From Trametopsis cervina (taxonomy: Eukaryota > Basidiomycota > Agaricomycetes > Polyporales > Irpicaceae), in NCBI GenBank assembly GCA_022385755.1, contig MU278350.1, forward strand, positions 1,254,905 through 1,318,904: 64,000 bases of DNA. Direction: 5' to 3'. Positions 48,829-63,480 of the stretch are shown here, one piece after another. The position numbers and the translations under genes are program-made. The notes below the pieces were generated by a model. It was given only the letters and a program-made list of their open reading frames with translations, did not search any database and had not been told where the DNA came from. Position 1 is the stretch's first letter. Each line of letters begins with the position of its first letter.

Positions 48829-51800
48829 ATGGAACCTGCCAAACTATACGGTGCTCTGAACCAGGATTCAAGACCTAGTGCATTGGCGAGCGGATCTTCA
48901 AGGCCTTCGGACGCTTCAACCTCGTCTACGACTCCATCTTTGACACTGAACAATGTCGCCTTCGCTCTCTCGGCTACTGCGCCCCACATAACCTTGTCTC
49001 CTGCACCTCGCTTGTCTGCGCCTCATGGCTCTGCGAGGAACAATCCAAGGCGACCCTCGACTGCCTCATCCGCAGAGGACAAGCTGGTGCGACTGCCGTC
49101 TTCTCGTTCGTCTCCTGTAGATCTCTCTGCGATGTCAACACCGAGCTTAGGCTCTCAGGACGGAGATAGTAGGCCCTTCACGCGTAATTCAAGCGAGCAT
49201 ACATCTATCGAAGAGGTGAACCGAAAGGCAGCCGAGGCAGTGGCCGGTATGCGCGCGGAGGCATCCCGTCTGGCAGGAGCAGGTGAGCAGTGACTTAAGT
49301 GGCGCGCGACGCGCATATTGCTCATATTTTCTAGTGGAAATGCTGCCGTCCCCCTTCGACCCTTCGCCTTCCGACGAGCCTCTTGCGATGAGTCTGGGTG
49401 AACACTACAGCTCTCAAGTGGACTATGACTGGGCAACGTTCATCACCGCGTACGCGCAAGGCAGATGGGACCCGCTAAAGACCCCACAACCACCGAGGTC
49501 GCATCTCTCGCCTATGAATCACGCCCCGGCTTCTAGACACCCTTCATTGGGTCTAGAATCGGTGGAGCTAATGGCATCTCCAGAGACCACGTCCCATGAG
49601 GCTCCTTGGGAAACAGGCTATCTCGAAAGATCTTCTAGCGACTATATTCAGGAAGTTGTGGCGAAATCTCAGACATTGACGAACTCCGCACCTCCGCAAT
49701 ATCATGTTCCAAACACATTGCCGCAAGGTCAAGGCGCCCCCGCCATTCCCGCATTGCCAGACAATGGGATAGCGTCCAGGCGGTCTATGCCGCTTCATTT
49801 GGGGTTTTCGCATCGCATGCGGAATTCTTTTGCTGATATGCGCTCATCAACCCTTCACGCGAACACTACGGAGCCACACAGACCATCTAGTTTCACAAAC
49901 GCTGATGTCACGACATCAGCGGCCGCAATACGGTTGGCTGCTGCACGTGTTTCAATTGCCCCACTTGCATTGCCCTCCCCCGAGCATGAGCTTACTGATC
50001 CAATGCGCGGTGTTACAGCAACTATACCTGGTTCGCATCCCGTACCAGAGCATTTCTTGCCGAAGTCCCCTGGTACTCTCCGCAAGAGTCGGCTGAGTAG
50101 CTTTTGGCAGGGGACGCAAGATATTGAAGACTATCGACTTCCCACAATTGAAGGTAGCCCGCCCGGATCTGTCGATGACCATGGCTCCGCTGATGAACCG
50201 GAGGCCACGACATCGCATTTGCCTTTTGCTCTCCCTTTGTTGCCTCCCGCGACGGCCCCTGTGAGGGGTTCGCACGACCAGGAAGAGGAGGATTATTTCG
50301 GAATAGATGGTCAACAGGGTTCTGATGGTATGTCTGCTAACTACAGTGAATCTGCGAGCTCCGCTAGCACAATACCACGCCCCGACTCGGAAATGTCTCG
50401 CCAGATGTCTGCCCCACCATTTGACTCTGAACCTTCAACGGTGCCTGCGATACCTAGGCGTATCTGTCTCACGCGACAAGCTTCAGCTCCACTTCCAACC
50501 TTGTCCCTGTACGAACGGCGGTTACAGTCTACTCGGCCGTCGTCCGAAAGCTCCGTTATGTCGCGTGCGAGTAGATCAGCAAAGGAAGAACAAATGTTCT
50601 CAGAACTCGGTTACCTTGCACCTCCTAATCCTCCGGATGAGCTAGAACGCAGAAGGGCGCTGTACAAGTAAGCATGATTAGTTGCATTCTCACAAAGAAT
50701 GACCGTACTCATTGTGTAGATTCAATATTTGGAATACGGGCCATGATATGAACTTTGACCGCATTGCGCATCTAGTCAAACTAGTGTTCAATACTCGCAG
50801 TGTAGTCATATCGTTAATCGACGGAACGGAAGAGTGAGTGCATTTCCTGCCCCCCTTGCTTCGCGCATCCTGATCACCTTGCAAAGGTTCTTCAAATCAG
50901 AATGTAAGCTCATTAGCTTGTGAGAGGTAGTCAACCGATGACCTACCATCATTAGCCGGGTTCGCTGTCCAGAACATGCCAAGGTCAAGTTCTCTTGATG
51001 CTCATGCTATCCTGCAACGGTTAGTCTCACAGTCGCCGAAGATCCCCTGACGAGCTTAGAAATAAATGACAGAGATGATGAGCCTACTGTGATCCTGGAC
51101 GCCCAAGACGACTGGCGTTTCGCGAGAAATGTACGTCATACATTCGTCGTACTACGATCCTCTGCATGTTGACACGTCCCTGTATAGCCGCTTGTGACTG
51201 GACCTCCACACATAAGATTTTATGCCGGTTGTCCTCTGCGTACACAGGATGGGCACAATATTGGGACGTGAGTATGGTCACCACAATCTGAGATTAAGAC
51301 GCTAGACAAGGTTATTAGGCTTTCCATCATGGACGACAACCCTCGGCGAGAGTTCAATCCGCGGCAGAGACATACTTTGAAGGAATTTGCTGTAAGGCAC
51401 CGTTTATTTGCGCTAAACCATGTCTAACTGATCAATAGCAAATTGCAATGCGAGAATTGGAGCTGTGGCGTGATAAGGTACGCTTTCGTTGGTTTGACAG
51501 TCGGGAGACGGGGATCATACCTGTGGTGTGCAGATCCAACTCCGCATCCGAGACCGCATTCAAAATTCAGTACGTGTTCACGAATACCATGAAGGGTGAG
51601 ATACCGTTGATTTAATGTCCTGGTTTAGATGGAGCAGTTCACTCGCGAATGTCTTGAAGTGGATAAGGATGTCAGCGGAGACAAAAAGGAAGGCCAAGGT
51701 CTGTTCGCCGGTACTTCGATGGAGAAGATCTACGAACGCGCGGCGAAGCTCGTAAAACGCACCCTTGATGTCGAAGGCGCCATCGTGATGGACGTGTCTC

Positions 51801-54800
51801 ACGTCGATGTGGTCGAGAATATGTCGGCGGAATGTTCGACGTCGATAACCATCCACAGTGACAACCCGCAAATAGGGACGGTCAACCGGTTGTTGAACGC
51901 CGATGAATTCGCGAAGCTGCAAGAGTTCTTCAATAAGTCTCCCGACGGGAAGATATGCGAAGGAGTCCTACCAGCTGGTTTGCGGCCGTTTCTTCCTACG
52001 CAGATTCAGTATGCCCTGGGTAATTCTTGATTCATCTCAGGCGACCCAACACTCGTACTGACTACCCTGATCAGTCGTACCCATCTTCAACATCGACAAG
52101 CGTCCTTTCGCTATTCTGTGTGCTTACAGTACTGGCGAGCGAACTACGCTATTTGTGAGCCCAAATATTTAGTCCTAAGAACCATCTTTACTGATGCTGA
52201 TATAGCTTGAGGGACACGAGCTGTCGTACCTGAGAGCGATAGGTATGGTCCACAAACGCCTTCCCGGGAAGCTGTGCTGACTTCTTTTGTTAGGCGTAAT
52301 CATACTGTCTGCGGTTCTCAAAAGACGGATGATCCTCGCTGACAAAGCCAAGAGTCTCTTCATTTCAAAGTGAGTGATTCTGACATTTGTCGTAAGGCCC
52401 AAGTCAAACCTAGATTATAGCATTTCACATGAGCTTCGTACGCCACTACATGGTGTAAGTATAGACATCAGTTACGATATACCCCGAAGTCTAAAAAGTC
52501 TAACAGATACTGGCATCCGCCGAACTGCTTTCCGACACGAGGCTCGATCATAGCCAAGCATCGTTCCTTCAGACAGTACAAGCTTGCGGCACCTCATTAG
52601 TAGAGACAGTGAATCACGTCCTCGATTTCACCAAGTTGAGCGGAAATGCGAAGTCGGGAGGTGTGGAGAACGTCGTCCAGCGTAGCAAGTATGTTATTCA
52701 TCAGACTCGTGCCAAGCGCCTAGTACTGACGAGAGACAGGGTTGACCTCATGCAGCTTGTGGAAGAGGCGACGGAAGGATGCTGGATTGGTCATCGCGCA
52801 CGCATGTTCACCTCAGAGATTGGCAGTGTCTATTCTCCTCCCAAACCGGACAAGAGCGCGGTAATGTCCCCTCAACAGAGCAAATTCGTCGAAACCGTGA
52901 TTGATATAGGACATGTCGACACGGTAAGTTCGGCTCACCTATTGGATATGGATCCTGCTTATAGCCTGTTTCAAGATGGGATGGACTGTGAGATGCGAAA
53001 AGGGCGGGATCCGCCGAGTTCTGATGAACCTTTTCGGAAACAGCTTGAAGTTCACTACCGTAAGTGCTCTCAGAGTATATTTAAGCACTGTGCTCAATCC
53101 TATTTGTCACAGGATGGATATGTTCACGTCATGCTGCGCCAATATCCTCATGGCCCTAATGAGGTGAAGATTGAATTATCGGTGATCGACACGGGAAAGG
53201 TGAGTGAGGGCTGCGCGCTGCCCTGATTATACATACTGAAATCAATCGCTTCAGGGCATTAGTCAGAATTTTCTCAAGGTTAGTGTTCAGGACCTTCAAA
53301 CGGTCTCACGGTTGCTGACTGACCTTCCCGCCAGAACGGGCTTTTCCATCCTTTTTCTCAAGAGAATCCGTTACAGACGGGCACCGGTCTAGGTCTTGCT
53401 ATCGTGAACAGTATCGTGAGGTCAAGTAGCGTGGACGGCAAGGTAGACGTATGGAGCACTGAAGGCCTCGGCACGGAAATCAAGGTTACCTTCACCGCTG
53501 AAGTTGTCAAAGACGACGAGGCCCCGAAGCACGATCTAGACCTACTCAATGTCTACAACTCGCTGCAAAGACCCTCGGTGGCCCTTGTCGGGTTTGACAT
53601 GCAACACCGTGGCACCCAACTGCTGCACAATGTGGTATCTGACTACATCGTCAGCCGTTGGGGATTCGTTATGGCACAAGGCTCAGATGAAGGGGATATC
53701 GTGATCGTCAACGAAGATATCACCCCAGTCGTACGTGCGACAGAAGAGAAACATCTGCATCAGGCCTTTATATTGCTCTCGGCATCCAGAGGCAATGCAC
53801 GGCTAATGAACACTCTCACGGACTTCGAGTCACTGGGTGGCTTTTGTCGCATTGTTTACAAGCCCTTTGGTCCACAGAGGCTGTATTCGGCCCTCAAGTT
53901 ATGCCTCCATGCCTTGAATATGGCGCATGCGACTCGCTTGAGGTCCCAGGAAGATATCGATCAACGAGCGTTGCCGACCTTACAGTCCCTGTCGGCGACC
54001 GACGAACTCCCTTCGTCTACGTTACCCCGACGATTTTCGGAAGATAAAAAGGTTCTGACTTTGAGACCGCCGCTTGGCCCTCGATCTTTCACCGCCCATC
54101 CTTTGTCGAACTGGGCTGATTTGGGCTCTCCATCGGAACAGGACGAACTCCACGAGGATGACTTGCGTTCGGAATCTCCCGTCTTCTCACAAAGTCCTTC
54201 TAGTCCAACGGTTTCGATAGGCACAGGAGGTACACTGCTCAAGACTTCCGTGGGCAGCTTGCAGCCGAAGCGTTCCATTCGTGTTCTCGTTGTTGAAGAC
54301 AATGCTATTCTTCGTCATGTCCTGTGCGTATACATCACCACCTCACTGGGTTTATATTCTGACGACGATTCGAACAGTGTGAAGTGGTTGAAACACAAAG
54401 TAAGTGACTCGATATATTCAAATTTAGCCCGGCATGTCGCTGAAGCTGTGTAGGGTTACGATTTTCGCGAAGCTGTTGATGGACTAGAGGGTGTTCGTAC
54501 TTTCGAGACAGAGGGCTTCTTTGAGTGAGTATGGGTTCACTCAACTCAACGCTACAGCAGTCTAACTTTGCATCAGCGTGGTGTTGGTAGACATGTCCAT
54601 GCCCGTATTAGACGGTATGAGCTCTGCTTGATATCTCGCGCTACCAGTATTCACGTCATATGTAGGGGTGGGCGCAACAAGCAGGATGCGGCAAGTTGAA
54701 AACACTCGCAAAAACTCATCACACCTAGAACCGCAAGTAAATTCAAGAATATTGGCTCTCACGGGCATGTCGTCTCTGGAAGACAAACGAAGGGCCTTTG

Positions 54801-54938
54801 AGGCCGGGGTTGACGGCTAGTGAGTTTATTTGTAGCGTCCAGCCCTACTGTGGTATTGATATGGCATATAGCCTGGTGAAACCCGTCGCCTTCAAAACAC
54901 TAGATTCAATGTTTCATAAGTTGGGCCTATTGCAATAG
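48829..54938 (+). CDS. GAF-domain hybrid histidine kinase
   Basis: Twenty-six exons sum to 4788 bases, 1595 residues, with every phase consistent. Residues 1 to about 590 are Ser/Pro-rich and disordered. A GAF sensor follows at about 600-770 (FNIWNTGHDMNFDRIAHLV, ILDAQDDWRFARNPLVTGPP, IRFYAGCPLRTQDGHNIGT). The kinase part has H-box NISHELRTPLHG (H954), N-box RRVLMNLFGNSLKF, DTGKGI, and the F/G2 segment FSQENPLQTGTGLGLAI. A receiver domain follows with VVEDN (E1470/D1471), phosphoacceptor D1515 in VVLVDMSMPVLDG, LALTGMSS and LVKPVAF. No transmembrane segment is seen, so a soluble sensor is likely; it would relay phosphate through a histidine phosphotransfer protein. Several exons are tiny (17, 22, 24 bases). 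The ligand is unknown. Confidence 0.92.
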
Positions 54939-55554
54939 GACCTACGCCTAGTTTCACATATAGATATATGGCCGGAATGGCCTACGATAATACCACAGGT
55001 CTTGTACAAGCCAGCACAAGATGGACATACCCCTACGTCGCATACTTTATCTTCCAACCTCTATCGCATACACTCCGCTTTATACCGAGTCATCGTTACG
55101 CATAGTTTGCTAGCTTTCGTCCTGCACCATTCTCATCACACTCTGCGCCCATCCAACCTTCATAATATTTCTCGTCGACCACATACTCAGCACTGTATCC
55201 CACTATCTTTTTCTGTATATTTGCCGTACCTGTATATGATATTAACTGCGTAAGAACTTACGAGGGACACGAAACGAGACTCAAATCACGTCACTGCGAG
55301 CAATGAATGATGTTTCATTCTACGTGTAGTACCTTATATCGGTCACAGGTCTATTCTACAAAGTCAGTCGTGTCCAACTGCGGCGCTGAGCTATCAGCGA
55401 TTTTGGCTTGAAATGATACAGATTACATATAGCAGATGGCCTTTAAAGTTCAGGTGGTTATGCGTACAAGAAAGGAAAGGAAAGGAAACGGGAGTTATTT
55501 TGGTGTCGTTAGGAATGGTAGGTATATCCAGGGAACTGAACAGGGCACAGACTT
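54939..55554. other. convergent intergenic region
   Basis: AT-rich 3' region between the histidine kinase and homocitrate synthase genes, including a short AAAGG repeat near 55472. No gene supported. Confidence 0.5.
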
Positions 55555-57448
<1,894 letters not shown>

Positions 57449-58151
57449 TTTGAGAACGTTGGGTACTTTTGGGAGTGAGGAGCGGAAGAGGTAAGGGGGT
57501 GGTAGTGAGGAGAGAGGAGGTAAGGCTAGCGAGAAACTTGTAGGCAAAATTGAGTGGAGTCAGATGCAGGTTCCAAGTCATTTCCCTGCAATCAAGTCAC
57601 GTGCACTTACCTGGAATAATATCGTCGACCTATTGAAACTCTTGAACCTCCATTCATCATATTACTCTCACGCCGTGCTCGGCATGTGCGGAGGTATATA
57701 ATACAGTAATCAAGTCTCGTGAGCTAGTGTACCGCATTAAAAATCAAGGGACGCTACACATGACGTGTGCTGCTTGCCTGAGGTAGCAATGGCAGGGCTG
57801 CAGGGGACACAGAAATCGCTCTTTGTTCAGAAAGAGATAAAACGCGTTGTAGGTACCACAGCTAGGGCATTGCGTATTGGTGGTTTGTCGGCGAGCACAG
57901 ATGCATGCAGACTACTGGCGTGCTCTGACAGCAAAAACGGACCTCATATCAGATGAACTGAACAGAGATGAACTAGTTCTGCTCACATACGTATGGATGG
58001 AGTCAAATCAGTTGTATTGCCAGTATAATACATGTCTAAGGTCTTAACGTCCTAGATCGATGAGTAGTAAGTCCAGACCCATAAACATACAGCCCTAACA
58101 GCACAACACACAACAAATGTAGATATCTTCTTCCCCGTCAGCCCAAACCAT
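57449..58151. other. intergenic region
   Basis: Promoter side of homocitrate synthase and 3' side of the MFS transporter gene. A motif close to TGACTC was not confidently found. No gene supported. Confidence 0.4.
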
Positions 58152-59959
58152 CTAATCCTCGTTCCACAACTTCACTGGTAACCGTTTCCCAACAAAGAAC
58201 GAACACCATGTTAGAAAGATGAGAATAGCGTATACGGCGGTACCTCCGAGCCAATTATGTTGCACCGAAGCAGCGAAGAGGGATGTTGATAGTGCAGGCC
58301 CTATGGCACGCACGACAGACGCGGCGAGCTGGGCAAGACCGTTTGTCGCGCCTAGAGAGCGTTGATTAGGGGCAGACGCGGCGACGTATAAGAATATCGA
58401 GCCTATATGTTTGTTCGAACGGTCAAGGATTGGTTTAGTCACAAGAGCGTGAAAACTAACCGTAAGCCAGATCGCAAGCAATAGACATCGAAAGCTGCAG
58501 CGCCATGAGTATCCATACCCAAACTGTCATCCCTGTCTGTTGCACTAATGCGCTGATGACGGGGAACATCCAGAATAGACACGCGAACATCCCAAGTCCG
58601 ACAAGGAACAACCGCCTGGGACCAGCGACCTCTATGAGCTTGGCAAAGTACAGTGCTTGAAAGATACCGTTGGTCACACCGAAGCACGCCAGAGTTGTAC
58701 CAATCGTAGCAGGGTCCAGGCCGAGACCACCAAGATGGATGGGCGTGGCGTAGAAGAGAGGGAGGATGGCGCGATATGCGATGTCTATCATGGCGAGAAT
58801 AGCGTAACAAGCAACCGACAGCAGTACAGGGTATGTGAACAGCGCACTCATGGGAAGCGGGCGCTGGTCGTTAAGAGTGTAGGCTTCTGGGTCGCATGAT
58901 CTACGGTTAAAGATCGAGAAACGTCTAGGTACCGTCTGGTTTGCAACAGAGTAGTTAGTGAAGATCCAGTGTTATGATGAATGTTAGATTGGAACGTACC
59001 TCTTTCAGGAGGACGGCAGTAATCACAAATACAAGAGCTGAGAATCCGGCTGCAGTGGCACAAGGGAGGAAGTAAGGATATTGTGTCCAGAAAGGATCAG
59101 TAAAGATCTCTGGCCAGCGGTCATGTGGCTTTGAGAGCACGCCTCCAATTAACGGGCTGACAAAGTTCGTTTAAGCACAAGCCGGCAGTGATACAACGAA
59201 ATCATTTGACTAACCCTACCGTGGTCCCAGTGGACCACACAACCGGCATCAAGGCGAAGCCTTGAGCTCTATTTGTCGAATCAGTCAGTTCTAGATTACA
59301 GTAGTAAGCCCCTACTATTCAGCGCGCAGTGTCATTATACATACCAGTCATCATGCTCTTAATGACGCCCAGATTGCCGTTAAGCATGCCAACGAGGCAG
59401 CGGCTGTGAAAGGGGTTCATCGACAACTAACAGTGATCAAGGAGGAGGGCGTACCTGAGCACCAATGTCCAGAACGTTTTTGATAGACCGAATAATATCA
59501 TGGAGATACAAAGCCCAGCCACTCCGATCAAGAGGACTGGTTTGCGACCAATCTGATCGGAGACGCGACTCCATTGAAGGATGAACATGGCCTCCGTAGC
59601 GAAGAACAAGGATTCCTAGGTCAAAGATGAGAATCAAGTCTTCACTGTCTTCGTTGATTGGAACTTACGATGAGTCCCGCATAGTACCCCACCTTTGCCT
59701 CATCTCCCCCAGTGATGTCCAGCTCACTGATGAGCTAAGGAGGCATTGGTAAAAGACATCTCAATGAATGCGGCCACTAATGACTCACCTGGTTTATGAA
59801 GGGGTATATGCACTGTGAAGTGATAGGCTCTGCTAGCTGGAAGAACAACAGTACGGCCAACTGCAGTTTCGGAAGAGGCGTCGGTGCCTTCACTTTCTTG
59901 TCCTCGGAAGGGAGCAACGCCTGTTCGTCAGCCTCGTCGAACCCATAGCTGCCAGTCAT
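58152..59959 (-). CDS. MFS transporter, ZIFL/DHA1-like
   Basis: Eight exons (59959-59789, 59734-59669, 59615-59455, 59403-59345, 59290-59215, 59156-59000, 58935-58461, 58402-58152) encode 471 residues. An acidic N-terminus precedes twelve predicted hydrophobic segments. The signature WSRVSDQIGRKPVLLIG lies between TM2 and TM3, and CLVGMLNGNLGVIKS and LMPVVWSTGTTVGPLIGG follow, as in the fungal ZIFL-type major facilitators. The substrate cannot be told from sequence; relatives export drugs, metals or small metabolites. It is not part of an evident pathway with its neighbours. Confidence 0.88.
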
Positions 59960-60834
59960 AGTAAAGGGGCAAGTGTGGGGGACAGAGGGATACCTGACTC
60001 CCTCACATTCTCACTGTCCTTATCCATAGTCTGCTAGCGCTGCCCTGTAATTCCATTGAGTATCTTCAACCCGGAATCACCTGCGCCAGAATCACCCACC
60101 AAGCGATAGTATACACGCGGACCCTCCCAGTGGAAGTTTCTCCTATTTCCTGGGAGCGCAGATTATCGGCTAGGAAAGGTCAGTCATTACGCAAAATGTG
60201 TACTGCTTGTGCGTAATAAACGATCACAATCTATAAGTTCCGGTTGCTCATCGCGGTCGTCTGCGGAGTTGCAATGGATTCTGTACCTGGATAGACCCGG
60301 AGCCCCAATCAGCACAGCGATACCGCGAGAAGGAGAAGCAGTACCAAAGTTATTCAACAACTCGAGGGAGTGTAAACTTCAGGCTAATGGCTGGCAACTC
60401 GGCTGGCAACTCGGCGGCAGGAATTCGTACTTGGCTTTTGCACATCTTATTCTCTGCGTAAACCCAAATATCCGGGAGTAATTGGGTACCTTGGGCGACA
60501 AACGCCGCTGTGGAACATCTGCGTGGAGTCACGAACCTGCCATCTGTCGAGAAGCTTCTTGTGAACCAAGATCGTCTTTGAAATCGATGATCAACAGGTA
60601 ATCAGCATCGGCTTAGTGCGAGGAAGCCGATGGTTATTTTATCGCTGAGCGTCAGCTCTGACAGTAACCTTACGTTTCCTGTGTTATTGGGCCATCACGA
60701 CCTGGATTTCCACGTATGAGCAGGCCAGGCCTAGCATCAGCAGAGTATGTACGTACCAATCGTAATTTGCCGTGTGGTGGTTCGTCAATAGCTAGCCGCG
60801 ATAACATCCGAATAGTGTATATACCAGAGCCTTA
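59960..60834. other. intergenic region
   Basis: Promoter of the MFS gene and 3' region of the ThuA-like gene. A short tandem repeat GGCAACTCGGCTGGCAACTC sits at about 60396. Frames here lack features. Confidence 0.4.
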
Positions 60835-62269
60835 CTAGATGAAGAGCGTAAAAGCTGCGAGTATGGTAGATAATATAGCCGTGCCTAAGGTTATCGAAGC
60901 AGATCTGGGAATACCGCTTGCTCAATTGCATAAAGACAAGTCATTCAGGCGGTGACTCACATTGCGGCAGAACTCTGCGTGTTCGTCGAACTTTGCGAAG
61001 GCGTCGAAGAAGGTTGATTCCCATCGGCAGTAGGCGTCCCACTGGAAGAAGCAGCGGAGCCTACAGCCGCACTTGTATTCGTGGCTCTCGTGGTCCCAGA
61101 CTGTATAGCCCATGAGATACCCCCCATCACATGCCCGAGGAAGAGATCATCCTGCGGAGGTCACGGCTCGTGAAGTAGACGGAAGGCCTCTGTTTGAGTA
61201 ACTCACTTTCCAAGTTTCATTTGTATGTCCCAGGCTGGTGTAGAAGCTACGGCCCGCAATACCCCCAGCTTCCACGCCGGCACCATGCTCCTGAAACCAC
61301 GCTAGAAATGGCTCGTGTCGGTACTAGTTCGCAACCGAAGACATGCAAGGGCTGACCAGTAGGATGAGGGGTCCCTTGATTGAACCGACGCGGCCCAGGA
61401 TCTGCGGTATACGGGTGCTGAGATTGAAAGTTCACACTAAAGTACTTGGTTCAGCTGACCATTGTAGCTTGATTCGTTTGCCGACAGGACTACAGTCGCT
61501 CCAACGCTCCGAGGGTCTGATTTAAAGTTGTACCTGACAGATTCATCACGTTAGACGGAATAGACAAAGCATGGCAGTCTCCGCCCACATTTCGTCGAAG
61601 ACCCGCCATTCCTTCGGTAGCATACTGGTACTGGGGTGCGAGGGGCCGACAACGTCAACGGTCTGCGCGACATGTCAGGAGTTGGGCTGGGAATGTCTGT
61701 CCAAGAACAGGGCCCACCGCGTTCGTAATTTCGGGATGATAGTCAAAGTGGGCTCCTGAGAAACCGCGAATTGTAGCGAAGTCAAACTTATTGCATCTGA
61801 ATGTTCGTACTTACCGAGCTCCTTGTCAAAGAACGTAGAGTTTCGGAGACAGTCTGAGGCGGCATGAATGCCAACAAAGTTTCCACCTTTGTCGACATAG
61901 CGCTGAAACGCAGCCTGACCGTCGGCATCGAGAACTTCGAACGGTGCCGTCAATTGCATGCTAAAAAGAATAGTATATGCACATACCTTCCCCTGTGTTC
62001 ATAAGGAAGACGAGAACATCGTATTGAGCAAGCCCATCATCAGTAAACACAGAGGCGTCTTCTGTATTATTGAAATGGATATTGTAGGTAGGTCCCTGGG
62101 CTTTTAGAGCTTCAATGGCAGTGGGAATTGAATCATGACGAAAGTCAGCTGTAGCCGAATAGATGAGTCCCGAGGCGGTAGTGAGTTCCTGTGCTTGAGA
62201 TGCTTGAGACATGAGTGTAGATGTAATAATAAATGCGCAAGATAAAGAATGAGAGATCGAACAATACAT
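60835..62269 (-). CDS. GPI-anchored ThuA-like protein
   Basis: Nine exons (62269-61987, 61934-61815, 61755-61718, 61662-61589, 61533-61460, 61401-61357, 61301-61207, 61151-60961, 60904-60835) total 990 bases, 329 residues. The N-terminus (MYCSISHSLSCAFIITSTLM, then SQASQAQ) looks like a secretion signal. The core is a ThuA/trehalose-utilisation-type fold: GLIYSATADFRHDSIPTAI, GGNFVGIHAASDC, AHFDYHPEITNA, GPSHPST, WFQEHGAGVEAGGIAGRSF, then YTSLGHTNETWK. A Ser/Thr-rich spacer follows, and the last exon encodes a hydrophobic end (TLGTAILSTILAAFTLFI), typical of GPI attachment. The role of fungal ThuA proteins is not established; a cell-wall or surface carbohydrate function is only an inference. 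Confidence 0.87.
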
Positions 62270-62467
62270 ATTGACCGAACGCGAAGGTGTAGTTATGGAT
62301 GGTGCCAGAGCCCAGTGTGTGAGGCAGGGCTGCGCATCAATTCTGACATACTGTACAGCGGCCCGTAGTCCCGGCCCAGCGGCGGTGAGTCCAGACTAGC
62401 GCCCTTGTGGCTTTGCTCACAACATCATAGCGTTGAGTCCAGTGCATTCCATTCTATTACCCTCAAT
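62270..62467. promoter_or_regulatory. short divergent promoter, ThuA-like/CIA30
   Basis: 198 bases between divergent start codons; probably shared. Confidence 0.45.
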
Positions 62468-63480
62468 ATGTCGCGTTTGTCGAGGCTCACTCAGTATATG
62501 AACCGGTCGTCTCAAGTTCTTCGAGATAACACGTCGCGCAGTAGGCATGTTTGCACAATGCTGTATTATCAAGCACTCACCAGTCCCGCAGTGCTACGCA
62601 TGGCCGGAGCCGATGATCCCGCGAGAGAGCCTCTCAATCTGTGGTCTTTCAACAGCAGAGAACATTTGGCGAACTTTGCTACAGGATGCGATGCAGATAT
62701 CGGCGGCACGTCAAGTGTCCACTTTGACCTAGATGAATCCACTGCAACGGCGAGCAGTGGTCCAGGGGCATTGACACCGCCGCGGCCGTCAGCGAAGTTC
62801 TGGGGTGAGATGAAACTGAGTGCTCGTCCGGGATTTGAGGGTCGTGTTCGAGGGGGGTATTCGGGGTTTAGAAGTAAGGTGTGTGGTTCTGCTGCGCGTT
62901 TCAAGCCAGCTATTGACGTTAGTCCAGCCGCGCCCGACGATGTTCGGTGAAATAACCGACGATGTATCAAACCACCGTTTCCTGGCCCTCCGACTTCGCG
63001 CACTAGGTCACCCGCGCACCCGCAACTCTTACTTTGTCAACATTCAGACGGACGGACCTATAACCAGTGATCTATGGCAGCACCGGCTATTCTTCCAAAG
63101 AGATGACGGGGGATGGGAAGACATATTCGTGCGTGTAAAGTTACTAACGTTCTCATAACCTTAATTCGACGCTTTGTTGCAGATTCCGTTCGACAACTTT
63201 GTGCTGACTAACACAGGCGAAATCTCTAATGACCAAGTGACTATGTACCGCGAAAGAGTTCGCACCGTTGGCATATCCCTTCTAGGTGGAAACAGTGGCG
63301 TTGAGGGACCGTATGAGCTCGGAGTGGACAGCATCCGCGCTGTCAATGAGGAAGACGTGACCACGCCCCAAGGTATGCGTCGTTTCGTTTCGTTAAGCGA
63401 CGATTCTGAAATGCTCTTCGAGTAGAAAAAGTGCCTTCTGATGGCACGCAGTGGCAGAGACAGCCGGTGTAGCCTTCTAG
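62468..63480 (+). CDS. CIA30-domain complex I assembly factor (NDUFAF1-like)
   Basis: Four exons (62468-62878, 62928-63128, 63183-63372, 63452-63480) encode 276 residues. The N-terminus is Arg/Ser-rich without early acidic residues (MSRLSRLTQYMNRSSQVLR), as in a mitochondrial presequence. The CIA30 domain shows LWSFNSREHLANFATGCDAD, IGGTSSVHFDLDE, GYSGFRSK, ALRLRALGHPRTRNSYFVNI, IPFDNFVLTNTGEI and GPYELGVDSIRAV. Family members help assemble mitochondrial NADH:ubiquinone oxidoreductase. The last exon adds only nine residues (VAETAGVAF, the first codon split); if that splice is not used the frame ends at 63425 instead. Confidence 0.85.

Noticed and set aside
57449..57547. N-terminal extension of homocitrate synthase
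   Set aside because: The upstream frame has only a TTG start; the first ATG (MCPHANGD at 57448) is better supported.
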